Below the pieces are notes generated by a model, which was given only the letters and a program-made list of their open reading frames with translations, had not been told where the DNA came from and ran no database searches. From CAWHQZ01 sp963831645 (lineage in GTDB: Bacteria; Pseudomonadota; Alphaproteobacteria; Rhizobiales; Aestuariivirgaceae), in assembly GCA_963831645.1 (NCBI GenBank), contig CAWHQZ010000009.1, positions 295,912 to 359,911 on the forward strand: a stretch of 64,000 bases of DNA. The letters run 5' to 3'. Both the position numbers and the translations under genes were made by a program. Of the stretch, positions 54,939 through 64,000 are shown in pieces. How positions within the stretch are numbered: the stretch's first letter is position 1; the number at the start of each line of letters is the position of its first letter.

Positions 54939-56054
54939 ATGCGTATTGGAGTTGCCGGCGCCGGCCTGTCGGGCGCGGTCATTGCGCGCGAGCTTGCTGA
55001 GCGCGGGCACATCATCGAGATCTATGAGCAGCGCGCCCATGTCGCAGGTCACTGCCATACCGAGCGCGACCCCGCGACAGGCGTGATGCTACATGCATAT
55101 GGCCCGCACATCTTCCACACCGACGACGACGAGGTCTGGGCGTATGTTAATCGTTTCACGGAGTTTAAGCCGTTCGTGAGTTGAGTGAAAGCAACAGCGC
55201 GGGGCCAAGTGTTCTCTCTGCCGATCAATCTGCACACCATCAATCAGTTTTTCGGCAAGACTTTCTCACCTAGGGAGGCCCGAATCTTCATGGAACAACA
55301 GGCGGACCTCAGCATATCGTCGCCGCAGACCTTTGAAGAGCAGGCCCTTCGCTCCGTAGGTAAACAGCTGTATGAGGCGTTTTTCAGGGGTTACACGCTC
55401 AAGCAGTGGGGAATCAGCCCATCCGAGCTACCCGCAAGCATTTTGAAACGCCTACCCGTACGCTTCAGCTACAACGACAATTACTTCGCGCATCGCCACC
55501 AAGGTATGCCTGTCACTGGCTACACCGCGATGGTAGAGCGCATCCTAGACCATATGGGTATTTCCGTTCATGTCGGTCAAACCATGCGCCGCGACATGAT
55601 CGGGGATTTTGCCCACGTATTCTACTCCGGCCCGGTCGATGGCTTTTACAACTACGACATTGGAAGACTGCCCTACCGAACGTTGGACTTTGAGCGTTTT
55701 GACAGCGAGGGCGATTTTCAGGGCTGTGCACTGATGAACTATTGCGAGGAATCGATCCCCTTTACACGCATCACCGAGCATAAACACCTCTCACCGTGGG
55801 AAGAGCATTCCCGCACCGTCTGCTATCGTGAGTTCAGCCGCGCTTGCGGCCCTGCAGATACCCCCTACTATCCGATCCACCTTGTCCAGGGCAACCGCAT
55901 GCTGGATCAATACATGGAGAGAGCAAGAGTTGAACGAGGCATCACATTTGTAGGGCGACTTGGGACCTATCGGTACATCGATATGGATGTCACCATTGGC
56001 ACCGCGCTCGACACTGTGCGTACATGGTTGAGCAAAACAGCTGCCGAGGCATAG
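54939..56054 (+). pseudogene. glf: UDP-galactopyranose mutase interrupted by an in-frame TGA
   Basis: Flavoenzyme interconverting UDP-galactopyranose and UDP-galactofuranose. The N-terminal piece (MRIGVAGAGLSGAVIARELA, GPHIFHTDDDEVWAYVNRF) has the FAD motif. Codon 82 is TGA (55182-55184), after which the same frame continues VKATARGQVFSLPINLHTIN and ends at a normal C-terminus (YRYIDMDVTIGTALDTV). Relatives have Arg there (a CGA codon differs by one base), so a C-to-T change or read error made the stop. Without it the length is about 371, as usual. Whether the gene works depends on checking that base. Confidence 0.85.
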
Positions 56055-56102
56055 TTCAAGCGGCGATCCCGCCCCAACGGTGCTCAGACATTAGACTAAG
56101 TG

Positions 56103-56128
56103 AACACCCCGCCGAACGGCGGGGTGTT
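56103..56128. terminator. Strong hairpin between convergent genes
   Basis: Arms AACACCCCGCC and GGCGGGGTGTT with a four-base loop GAAC. It lies 48 bases after the mutase stop and 26 bases after the end of the left-pointing binding-protein gene, so it can end transcription from both sides. The A and T ends of the arms give short U runs in either direction. Confidence 0.8.
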
Positions 56129-56153
56129 GCGCAAGAGGGCAAATTCTGCGCGA

Positions 56154-57819
56154 TCAGGACTCTATGCCCCACTCCTCGGCGAAGAAATAGCGAGTGGGAT
56201 GGGCGGCGAAGCCTTTGAGCTTCTTGTCGACCGGGAAGAAGATCGACCGCCACAACGGCTGCGTGATCGGCCCGTCCTCCTGCAGGATCTTCTCGAGCTC
56301 GCCGATGATCTCGGACCGCGCCTTGACGTCGAGAGTGCCCTCGGCCTTGGTCAGGAGCTCATCGAATTGCTTGTTGGAGTAGGCCAATTCGTTCCACGGC
56401 ACGCCGGTTCGATAGGCGAGCGCCAGGACCATGAAGCCCAGCGGGCGGTGCGTCCATTCGGTGAAGCCGAACGGCACCTTGTCCCAGACTTCCCAGAACT
56501 TGGCGGACGGCATCACATTGATCTTGGCGTTGATGCCCGCTTCCTTCCATTGGCCGACCATGGTCTCGACCGCCGCCTGTTCCCACGTCGGCTCGGGCTT
56601 GCACACGATTTCGGTGTCGAGTCCGTTGGCGAAACCCGCCTCGGCGAGAAGTTTCTTCGCCGCCTCGACGTCGCGCGCCATCTCCGGCAACTTGAAGTAA
56701 TCGGGATGCATCGGGCCGACATGGTGATGCTCGGCCAGCTGGCCGACGTTCTTGTGGGCGATCTCGAGCACCTTGGCGCTGTCGGTCGCGAGCCGGAAGG
56801 CCTTGCGGACCTTCGGGTCGTCGAACGGCTTCTGGTCCAGGCGCATGCGCGCAACGCCCGTCTGGGCGGTCACCACGTCTGCGATGTCGATGTGGTCCAT
56901 GCCCTTGTAGAGATCGAGCTGCTCGACGTTGGCGTTGTAGATCAGATGCGCCTGCTTGGACTGGATGGCAGCGGCATAGGCCGGCGGATTGTCGCCGAGG
57001 TCGGTGAATTCGACCGTGTCGACATGCGCTCCGCGACCCTCGATCGCCTTGACCACCGCCTTGCGGCCCTCTTCGTGCTCGACGAGCTCGAAGGCGCCCT
57101 GGCCCTTGGAACCCACCTTGAACGTGCCGTTCTCCTGCGGATCGATCATGAGGAACGGATAATGGAAAAAGTGCTCGGGCACCGCCACCTGCGCTTCCTT
57201 GAGGTTGAGAACAAGTCTTCTCGTCCTTGACCTCGATGGCGTTGGCATCCCAAAGCTCCGTCGTCATCACGACGTTGCCTTTGTCGTCCTTCTTGCCGAA
57301 GTCGATCTCCTTGAGCATGTAGCCCTTCATCAGGCCAACCACCGAGGAACCGGTGTTGGGATCAAGGCAATGCTTGATGTTCCAGGCGGCGTCTTCGGCC
57401 GTCCACTTGCGGCCGTCATGCCAGGTGGTGTCAGCCATGGTGAGCGTCCAGGTCTTGAGATCGGGCGAGGCTTCCCACTTTGAGGCGAGATGCGGACGGG
57501 TGACGTTGTCGACGCCGGTACGAGTGAGATAACCACTCGTCTGGCGCACGATGTTGGAATCAAAAGCCCATGAGAACGTGTGCGGATTGTCGACCTTCGG
57601 CACCCGCATGCCGACTTTGACCGTACCGCCCTTGGGCAGGTCCTGCGCATAGGCCGGCGGCGCGAAGGGCTGACCGGTGATCCTGCCGGCCCACATGTAG
57701 GCGGCGCCGGCGGACATGCCGAGCAGCGTCGAGTAGCGAACGAATTCGCGCCGCGTGATCAGCTTGTCGGAAAGCTGCTGCTTCAGCCTCGGTATCCAAA
57801 CATGTTCCTTGTCTGACAT
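56154..57819 (-). CDS. Oligopeptide-type ABC substrate-binding protein, one extra base
   Basis: SBP_bac_5-family periplasmic binding protein (DppA/OppA-like), about 554 residues after correction. Start MSDKEHVWIPRLKQQLSDKL at 57819 behind GGGAGGAAG; a twin-arginine-like export signal is seen (TRREFVRYSTLLGMSAGAAY). Body: GGTVKVGMRVPKVDNPHTFS, LKTWTLTMADTTWHDGRKWT, HYPFLMIDPQENGTF and MRLDQKPFDDPKVRKAFRLA. The two frames join at about 57213-57216, where one T is extra. No permease or ATPase gene follows. It reads with the amidase and the MttB-like gene and may catch their substrate. Confidence 0.87.
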
Positions 57820-57986
57820 CAGATATCTTCCTCCCACGGGATGTTTCCCGAGCCTGCCGGAGTAGAACGGCTCCGTTTGTTGCTCCAGACCGGACCGGTG
57901 ATGGCCGCAACCTAGCAGTTGGGCGTTTCTATTCAAGTGGCGATGCGGCCGGGATTGCCTCGCCAAGATGACATTTTGGTTACTTG

Positions 57987-59382
57987 TCAAGGGTATCGGG
58001 GCGGCGGCGTAAAGGCGTAGTATTCGCGCTCCAGAAGTGTCGCGAAGCGAATGGCGGTCATGTCATGGTGCTCGGCGGCGATGATCTGCACCCCGACCGG
58101 CAGACCCTGCGGCGTGAGCCCGATCGGCGCGACCGTCGAAGGGAGGAAGAAGGCGCCGGAGTACCCCGCCCAGAAGAGCTGATCGGTCGTCGGCACCCGA
58201 CTGCCGTTGACGACGATGGCCCGCTCGTGGCGTTCACCTTCATGATCGTGAGGAAAAGCCGCCGAGGCGGCCGCCGGACACAACAGGACGTCGCATGTCT
58301 TGAAGAATTCATTCCAGCGCTGTCGCATGTCGTGCCGCCGGTGGTTGACGGACAGCCAGTCACGATGCGCCATGGTCTGGGCACGGAGCATCTGGGCCAG
58401 GTAGCTGTGGTCTTGCCGCAGCCAATGTCTTGACCTTCTCGGTGTTGGCGACGAATTCCTCGTCGCTCTGGCGCCGGCTCGTCGCGGCACGCAGCAGCGC
58501 GATATAGACGTCCATCGCTTCCTGCGTCGTGAAATCCGGCCGCGCGGTCATGGAAAGACTCTTGACCTTTGCTTCGAGAAAGCGGGCGAGGCTCGCAAGC
58601 AAATTCTGCACCGGCTGATCAACGTCGCTCATCGGGTCGTTCAACATCACCGCGACGCGAAAGTCAGACAGGCGGCGGCCGCGGGGCGGTTGCAGCCTGT
58701 ATGTGTAGCCTTCCGCATCGATGCCGTCAGGGCCGGCCAGAATCTTCAACGCGAGTTCCAGATCGCTTGCAGAGCGGGCGAGCGGTCCGGCAACCGATAT
58801 GTCCGAGGGAGCAAAAACCGAAGGCAGGAAGTGCCCGCGCATCGGAACGACGCCGTAGGTCGGCTTATGACCATAGACACCGCAGTAGTGGGCCGGATTG
58901 CGGATGGAGGCGCCGATGTCGCTGCCGATCTCCAACGCCGACATGCCGGTCGCCAGGGCCACGGCCGAGCCCCCCGAGGAGCCGCCGGGCGCGCGCAATT
59001 CATCCCAGGGGTTGCTCGTCGTGCCGTAGATATCGTTGAAGCTCTGCCAGTCGGCAAGCATGAGAGGAACGTTGGTCTTGCCGAGAACGACGGCGCCTGC
59101 CCGGGTCAGCCGTTCGACGGCGACGGCGTCGGACCGGGCGATGTTGTCGCGATAGGCGGGCGTACCCCAGGTCGAGGGCGTTCCGGTCCAGTCGAAGGAT
59201 TCCTTGATGGTGACCGGGACGCCGTCGAGCGGTCCGGCAGGCTCGCCCTTCCTGAGCCGGCGGTCGGCAGCGCTCGCGGCTTTTTCCGCCCGCGCATAGT
59301 CAGTGATGATGACCGCGTTGAGCTTGGGGTTGTGCGCTTCGATGCGCGACCGGCAAATGCGGAGAAGCTCGCGAGCGCTCAC
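57987..59382 (-). CDS. Amidase-signature family hydrolase, one extra base
   Basis: About 464 residues after correction near 58410-58425. The Ser-cisSer-Lys triad is visible: Lys in GVPVTIKESFDWTG, Ser in APGGSSGGSAVALATGM and SDIGASIRNPAHYCG. The second frame gives SYLAQMLRAQTMAHRDWLSV and the end PQGLPVGVQIIAAEHHD. The GTG at 59382 may not be the true start, since upstream codons (PFRIATRLALLLRKREVSAR) still look like the family N-terminus, yet no start codon is in frame there. Cleaves amide bonds; the substrate is unknown. Lies between the MttB-like and binding-protein genes. Confidence 0.86.
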
Positions 59383-59572
59383 TTCCCGCTTGCGCAGCAG
59401 GAGCGCGAGCCGGGTTGCGATTCGAAATGGAGGGGCAGGCGATTTCTCATGCCCCGAGCTTGAAACGAGCCGCTGGTTTGCGCAAGCCGGCTATGGCAGC
59501 TTGCAACTGGAGGAAAACACGCGATCACGCCGAGGGAATGACGGAGAAGGTGAGGCGAAAGCGCCAAAAATT

Positions 59573-59669
59573 GTCATCCCCTCGCAAGAGGCCTCGCAAG
59601 AGGGGATCCAATGAAGCGGCGCAGCAGCGGTTGGATTCACGATTGGGTCCCCTCTTGCGAGGGGATGAC
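59573..59669 (+). repeat. REP-like element with 19-bp perfect inverted arms
   Basis: GTCATCCCCTCGCAAGAGG at 59573-59591 is the exact reverse complement of CCTCTTGCGAGGGGATGAC at 59651-59669. A second copy of the inner part (CCTCGCAAGAGGGGATCCAA) follows the left arm directly. It falls between the amidase gene and the MttB-like gene and shares its GTCATYCC frame with the element at 40471. Confidence 0.8.
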
Positions 59670-59676
59670 GGTTGCT

Positions 59677-61240
59677 CTACGCGACCGTGTCCGGCAGCAC
59701 TTCCTTGCGTTTTGCCATGAACGCCAGCAAAGCCTCATCGATGGCGGCGTCGAGAGCGGGGGCTTCGTATTCGCGCAGCTGCCTCTTCCACATTTCGTTG
59801 GCGCGGACCGCGGCGTCCTTCTCGCCGCCGTCTCGCCACTGCTCGAATGAATTGTTGTCGGCTACAGCGGAACGCCAGAAGGCAGTTTCGAAATTGGCCT
59901 GGGTGTGGGCGCAGCCGAGGTAGTGGCTGCCGGGCCCCACTTCCCTGATCGCCGACATCGCCTGGCCGTTTTCCGAATAGTCGATGCCCTCCGCCAGGCG
60001 CTGAAACATGGTGAGCTGATCGGCGTCGATGACGAACTTCTCGTAGGAGCTGACGAGGCCGCCCTCCAGCCAGCCCGCGGCATGAAGGCAGAAGTTCACA
60101 CCCGCCAGCATCGTCGGCCACAACGTATTCGAAGCTTCATGGGCGGCCTGGGCGTCAGCGACCTTGGAGGCGCACAAGCCGCCGCCGGAGCGGAACGGAA
60201 CCCCGAGGCGTCGGGCGAGCTGGGCGGCCCCAAACAGCACATGCACGGGCTCGGGTGTGCCGAAGGTGGGCGCGCCCGACTGCATCGAGATCGAGCTGGC
60301 GAAGGTGCCGAACACCACCGGAGCACCGGGACGGCATAGCTGCGCGAACGCCATGCCGACGCTTGCCTCCGCAAGTATCTGGGTCAAGGTGCCTATGACG
60401 GTGACGGCCGACATGGCGCCCGAAAGGATGAAGGGCGAGATCACGGTGGCCTGGTTGTGGCGCGCATAGACCTTGAGCGCGCCGACCATGGTCGAAATCG
60501 AACACCAGCGGCGAGTTGGCGTTGATCAGATTGATGGTCACGCAATTGTTTTCGACGAACTCATCACCAAACACGATCTTGGCCATGCTCACCGAGTCTT
60601 CCGCCCGCTCGGAGGCAGTGACCGAACCCATGAACGGTTTGTCGGAGTACCGGATGTGGCTGTAGACCATGTCGAGGTGGCGCTTGGCCACTGGAACGTC
60701 GACCGGCTCGCACACCGTGCCGCCCGAGTGATGCAGCGCCGGCGCCTGATAGGCGAGCTTCACGAAGTTGCGGAAGTCCTCGATGGTGGCATAGCGCCGG
60801 CCCTCGTCGAGGTTGCGTATGAACGGCGGCCCGTAGACCGGTGCGAACACCGTGTTGCCGCCGCCGATCTCCACCGAGCGGGCGGGATTGCGGGCGAACT
60901 GGGTGAACTGGCGCGGCGCCGTGCCGATCAGCGACCGCACCAGGCCCCTGGGAAAGCGCACCCGGTCGCGATTGACGTCGGCGCCGGCCTTCCTCCACAT
61001 GTCGAGCGCTTCCGGATCTTCGCGAAAGTCGACACCGATCTCCTGCAGCACTGTCTCGGCATTGTTTTCGATGAGGGCCAAACCCTCCTCGCTCAACACT
61101 TCGTAAATCGGAATATTCCGCCGGATGTAGGTGAGCTGCTGAACCGGGCCGCCGCTGCGGGCGGCGCGGCGCGCCTCGGCACCGCCTCCGAAACGGCGGG
61201 AACGGCGCTCGCTTGCAGGTGGGCTGCCGATATTGCTCAT
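59677..61240 (-). CDS. MttB-family (COG5598) methyltransferase without pyrrolysine, one extra base
   Basis: About 520 residues from MSNIGSPPASERRSRRFGGG at 61240, after removing one base in the A run at 60495-60497. The barrel shows YIRRNIPIYEVLSEEGLALI, PPFIRNLDEGRRYATIEDF and HHSGGTVCEPVDVPV; the second frame continues TMVGALKVYARHNQATVISP and GFGTPEP-like FGTPEPVHVLFGAAQLARR. No in-frame amber codon occurs, so this is the non-pyrrolysine branch, which includes glycine-betaine-type demethylating enzymes using a corrinoid protein. No corrinoid protein or MtbA-like gene is in view. Next to it is a P450 remnant. Confidence 0.85.
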
Positions 61241-61327
61241 GGCCTGGCTCCGATCCTCGCCTGACATACACGAGACGGGCTCCATCCGCCGCCCGCAAGC
61301 GTCCCTCAGTGGGGCAGAAACGACGCC

Positions 61328-61954
61328 CTACCAAACCACTCTCAGGCTCTCCAGCCCGTGGAAATGATAGGAGTCGCGGTAGCGCGGCGCCTCTGCCAGA
61401 CGCAGGCCCGGCAACCTGGAAAACAGGACCGAAAGGGCGACCTCGAGCTCGAGACGGGCGAGCGGCGCGCCGACGCAGAAATGGATGCCGGCGCCGAAAC
61501 TCACATGTGGGTTGGGCGTCCGTTCGGGCAGGAAGCGGTCGGGCTCGGCGAACCGCGTACCGTCGCGATTGGCGGAGGCGAGAAGAAGGCCGATCTCTTC
61601 ACCTCGGCCGAGGCGCAGGCCATCGAGATCGACGTCCTCCAGAGCGTAGCGGGTGAACAGATGCAGGGGCGCATCGAAGCGCAGCAGCTCCTCCACCTCT
61701 GCGCGCACATCGTGGCCCGAGGCGAAGCCATCGACGGCCTGCGCGCTGTTTTCGAGCAGCGTTTTCACCGCATTGCCGATGGTGTGGACCGTGGCTTCGT
61801 GCCCGGCGTTCAGCAGCAGGATGGCGGTAACGATCATCTCATCCTCGGAAAGTGTCGCTCCCTCTGCCTCCGCCGCGATCAGAGCGGTCAGAAGATCGTC
61901 GGCCGGCTGCCGCCGGCGCGCTTGCACTAACCGCGCATGAAAGTGGTGAACTCC
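61328..61954 (-). pseudogene. Cytochrome P450, 5' half cut off by an insertion sequence
   Basis: The open frame runs from the IS edge (61954) to 61328, about 208 codons, while the family is near 400. What remains is the C-terminal half: the I-helix oxygen site ILLLNAGHEATVHTIGNAV, the E-helix ExxR region EVEELLRFDAPLHLFTRYAL, and the heme-ligand loop VSFGAGIHFCVGAPLARLEL with the Cys. The first amino acids before GTG 61927 (FHARLVQARRR) still look like P450. The N-terminal half may lie right of the window behind the IS. Confidence 0.88.
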
Positions 61955-64000
61955 CTAGCCCATGTTTGACACTTTGGAGAGGGTAGTGGGCGCTAAGTGA
62001 TTGAGATTGCACGGGCGGGAGGTTGGTTTTGCTGATTTTGTAGGGACAGAGATGTGTCTGATGCTTCCAGGTATTTGTTGCGAATCGCGTTAGGTTGCGC
62101 CATGTTGCAGGGACAACGCCTGGGAGGGGCACATGTTCCTGCGCGTCGTCAGAGCGGCTGGCAGCAAAGGCGTCAAGCATGAGTATCTGCGCCTGGTCGA
62201 AGCCTATCGCGACAGCGCCGGCAAGACGCAACACCGCACCATCGTCAATCTCGGCCGCAAGGATGTGCTGGCCGCCCATCTCGATCTCGGCAGGCTCGGG
62301 CGCCTGCTGCGCGGCGAAAGGACTGCCGATCACGGCAGCGATGCTGGCGTGCGGCGCCAGGACGTGGCGGCCATTGGCGCGTGGGATTGGGGGCCGGCGC
62401 TGGCGACGCGTCAGATCTGGAACGAACTGGGTCTCGATGGCGTGCTGGCGGGGCTTGGCGGCCGCGGCCGCGACGACGGGGTGATGCTGAACGAGCGGGC
62501 GCTGGTGCTGGTGGCCAATCGTCTCGCCAGCCCCGGCAGCGAGCATGGACTGGCGCGCTGGCTGGAGACCGATTTCGTCTGCGATCGCCGCGGCCGGCGG
62601 TGGATGGCGGCGTGGCGCGACGACACGGAACGCAAGGCCAGCCGCAGCCCACGGGTGCGCGTGGCCGCAGGCCAATTGCAGCACTGGTATCGCACCCTGG
62701 ACCAGTTGCTCGCCCGCAAGGCGAAGATCGAGCAGGCGCTGTTTGTACGGCTGCGCGACCTGTTCTCGCTCGAGGTCGACATGGTGTTCTACGACCTGAC
62801 CTCGACCTACTTCGAGGGCAAGGGGCCGCCCGGGACCGGCGCCCACGGCCACAGCCGCGACGGCAAGCCGCGCAACGTGCAGGTTCTGGTCGGCTTGGTG
62901 CTGGTCGATGGCTGGCCGATCGCCCATCATGTGTTCGAGGGCAACCGGCGCGATGCCAGGACCGTGCCCGACGTCGTCGGCGACCTGGAGCGACGCTTCG
63001 GGCTCAAACGCATCGTCTTGGTCGGCGACCGCGGCATGGTGACGAGCCGGAACCTCGACGACCTGCGCGGCGGTGGTCACGGCTACATCGTCGGTCGCAA
63101 CCGCCGCCGCAGCGGCGAGGTGTTCGACTATATCCAGAGCGCCACCGGACCGTGGATCGAGTGCCCGGTCGGCATCACGGCGCGCGAGAAGGCGACGTCA
63201 CCCAAGACGCTGGTTCAGGAAGTCGCCGCCACCGGGCCGGGCGTGCGCGTGTTCGTCGTCCACTCCGAAGAACGCCTGGCGTTCGAGCGCGCCCACCGCA
63301 CCAAGGCGATGGACAAGGTGCGCACCAAGCTCGAAAAGCTGGAGCGGCGCGTCGCCACCGGCAAGCTCAAGGCGGCCGCAAAGATCGGCGCTGCCGCAGC
63401 CCGCATCCTGGCCCGCAATCATGGCCATCGTTATTACGACTGGTCATATGAGAACGGGCGCTTCCGCTTCTTCGAGCATCCCGTCCACTTCACCCGCGAG
63501 CAGGCCTACGAGGGCAAATACGTCATCCAGACCGAAGAGCCCAATCTGTCGGCCGTCGATGCGGTGCGGCTTTACAAGGAGCTCTCGGAGGTCGAGCGCG
63601 CCTTCGCCAATCTCAAGGACGTCCTCGACATGCGGCCGATCTATCACCGCACCGCCGGTCGCGTCGAGGCGCATATCTTCGTCGCCGCCTTGGCGTTCCT
63701 GGTTCACCGTGGCATCGAAAAGAAGCTCAAGGCCGCCGGGCTCGATCTCTCCGCCACGCATGCACTCGAAGCCCTTAAGTCCGTGCGTGTCGTCGACATC
63801 GATCTCGGCGACGGCTCCACCAAGCGCTCCGTCACACGCGGCACCCAGCGCGCCGCCGCGGTGCTGCAGGCTCTCGCTATCAACGACATCAATCCGCCGA
63901 CCCCGCCACAACGAGACCAAATCGTCGTGTAGTGACAAAATCGACTCCCGGCCCTAGAAAAATCAACGGCTTACAAGTCAATTGGTCAAACATGGGCTAG
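61955..64000 (+). mobile_element. Insertion sequence with 16-bp perfect terminal inverted repeats
   Basis: Left end CTAGCCCATGTTTGAC (61955-61970) and right end GTCAAACATGGGCTAG (63985-64000) are exact reverse complements. The element is 2046 bases, carries a single transposase gene, and ends with the window. The target duplication cannot be seen because the sequence stops. It sits inside a P450 gene. Confidence 0.93.
62133..63932 (+). CDS. Transposase of the IS4 superfamily, IS1634-like
   Basis: 599 residues. N-terminus MFLRVVRAAGSKGVKHEYLR with LVEAYRDSAGKTQHRTIVNL is typical of IS1634-type transposases. The DDE residues are probable in MVFYDLTSTYFEG, IVLVGDRGMVTSRNLDDL and LYKELSEVERAFANLKDVLD (the Glu in the YxxxxxxE region). 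The gene is intact and in a single frame, in contrast to many host genes here. It moves the element by cut-and-paste or copy; no passenger genes are present. Confidence 0.93.
   Translation: MFLRVVRAAGSKGVKHEYLRLVEAYRDSAGKTQHRTIVNLGRKDVLAAHLDLGRLGRLLRGERTADHGSDAGVRRQDVAAIGAWDWGPALATRQIWNELGLDGVLAGLGGRGRDDGVMLNERALVLVANRLASPGSEHGLARWLETDFVCDRRGRRWMAAWRDDTERKASRSPRVRVAAGQLQHWYRTLDQLLARKAKIEQALFVRLRDLFSLEVDMVFYDLTSTYFEGKGPPGTGAHGHSRDGKPRNVQVLVGLVLVDGWPIAHHVFEGNRRDARTVPDVVGDLERRFGLKRIVLVGDRGMVTSRNLDDLRGGGHGYIVGRNRRRSGEVFDYIQSATGPWIECPVGITAREKATSPKTLVQEVAATGPGVRVFVVHSEERLAFERAHRTKAMDKVRTKLEKLERRVATGKLKAAAKIGAAAARILARNHGHRYYDWSYENGRFRFFEHPVHFTREQAYEGKYVIQTEEPNLSAVDAVRLYKELSEVERAFANLKDVLDMRPIYHRTAGRVEAHIFVAALAFLVHRGIEKKLKAAGLDLSATHALEALKSVRVVDIDLGDGSTKRSVTRGTQRAAAVLQALAINDINPPTPPQRDQIVV

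Noticed and set aside
55182..55184. TGA read as selenocysteine in the mutase
   Set aside because: The position is usually Arg in this family and no selenocysteine insertion hairpin or Cys-equivalent site was seen.
59677..61240. Pyrrolysine in the MttB-like enzyme
   Set aside because: No in-frame amber codon in either frame segment; the break is a frame shift, not a stop.

Overview
The window is about 64 kb of GC-rich alphaproteobacterial chromosome. The gene order points to Hyphomicrobiales (Rhizobiales): tpiA-secG-pyrG, eno near ftsB-pdhA-pdhB-pdhC-lpdA-lipA-coq10/ratA, and ppiD-trpE-trpG-trpD-trpC-moaC-moeA. Two TTAA-N7-TTAAC sites match the CtrA box of that class. No rRNA, tRNA or CRISPR array was recognised.

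Layout. 1-4904: left-pointing block of hydrogenase-4/Hyf-like membrane subunits (HyfF partial, E, C, B). 5013-9919: XRE-cupin regulator, ammonium transporter plus a small membrane protein, a membrane-anchored hypothetical, a cupin protein and a class III nucleotidyl cyclase. 10098-13864: a membrane-anchored FGE/SUMF1-fold protein with a 75-bp tandem repeat, followed closely by a periplasmic binding protein fused to a peptidoglycan-binding domain. 14278-23119: pyruvate dehydrogenase/lipoate block with GlsB-type membrane proteins, an SGNH hydrolase and FtsB. 23246-33219: Rrf2 regulator with its palindrome, an SLC13 permease, enolase, an MscS channel and a PotBCD-type importer without an ATPase. 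33337-44142: pyrG, secG, tpiA, ppiD, trp genes, moaC and moeA. 44170-51776: accessory island. 51777-56054: methyltransferase, PQQ-type sugar dehydrogenase and UDP-galactopyranose mutase. 56154-61954: left-pointing block of a truncated P450, an MttB-like methyltransferase, an amidase and an oligopeptide-type binding protein. 61955-64000: a complete insertion sequence with 16-bp perfect inverted ends that cuts the P450.

The island is the least explained part. Three small genes (44170-45875) run left in overlapping order. A fourth relative (46619-47676) runs right. Between them lie six near-copies of a 14-base repeat, a 14-bp perfect palindrome and a decayed copy of an HTH regulator. All four proteins share parts of one layout (NAxxHG segment, WRxRR-like segment, or C-terminal DRKLER-like helix). 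Next to them an intact HTH regulator diverges from a Gp157-like gene coupled to a Rad52-type annealing protein fused to an HNH-like domain, followed by a PIN/Phd toxin-antitoxin pair.

Read quality caveat. amt, lpdA, pdhB, pyrG, moeA, the Gp157 gene, the oligopeptide-type binding protein, amidase and mttB each become full length if one extra base is removed. Several are essential, so base-insertion errors in this assembly are more likely than true pseudogenes. Frames in the FGE-like gene and the island should be read with that in mind.
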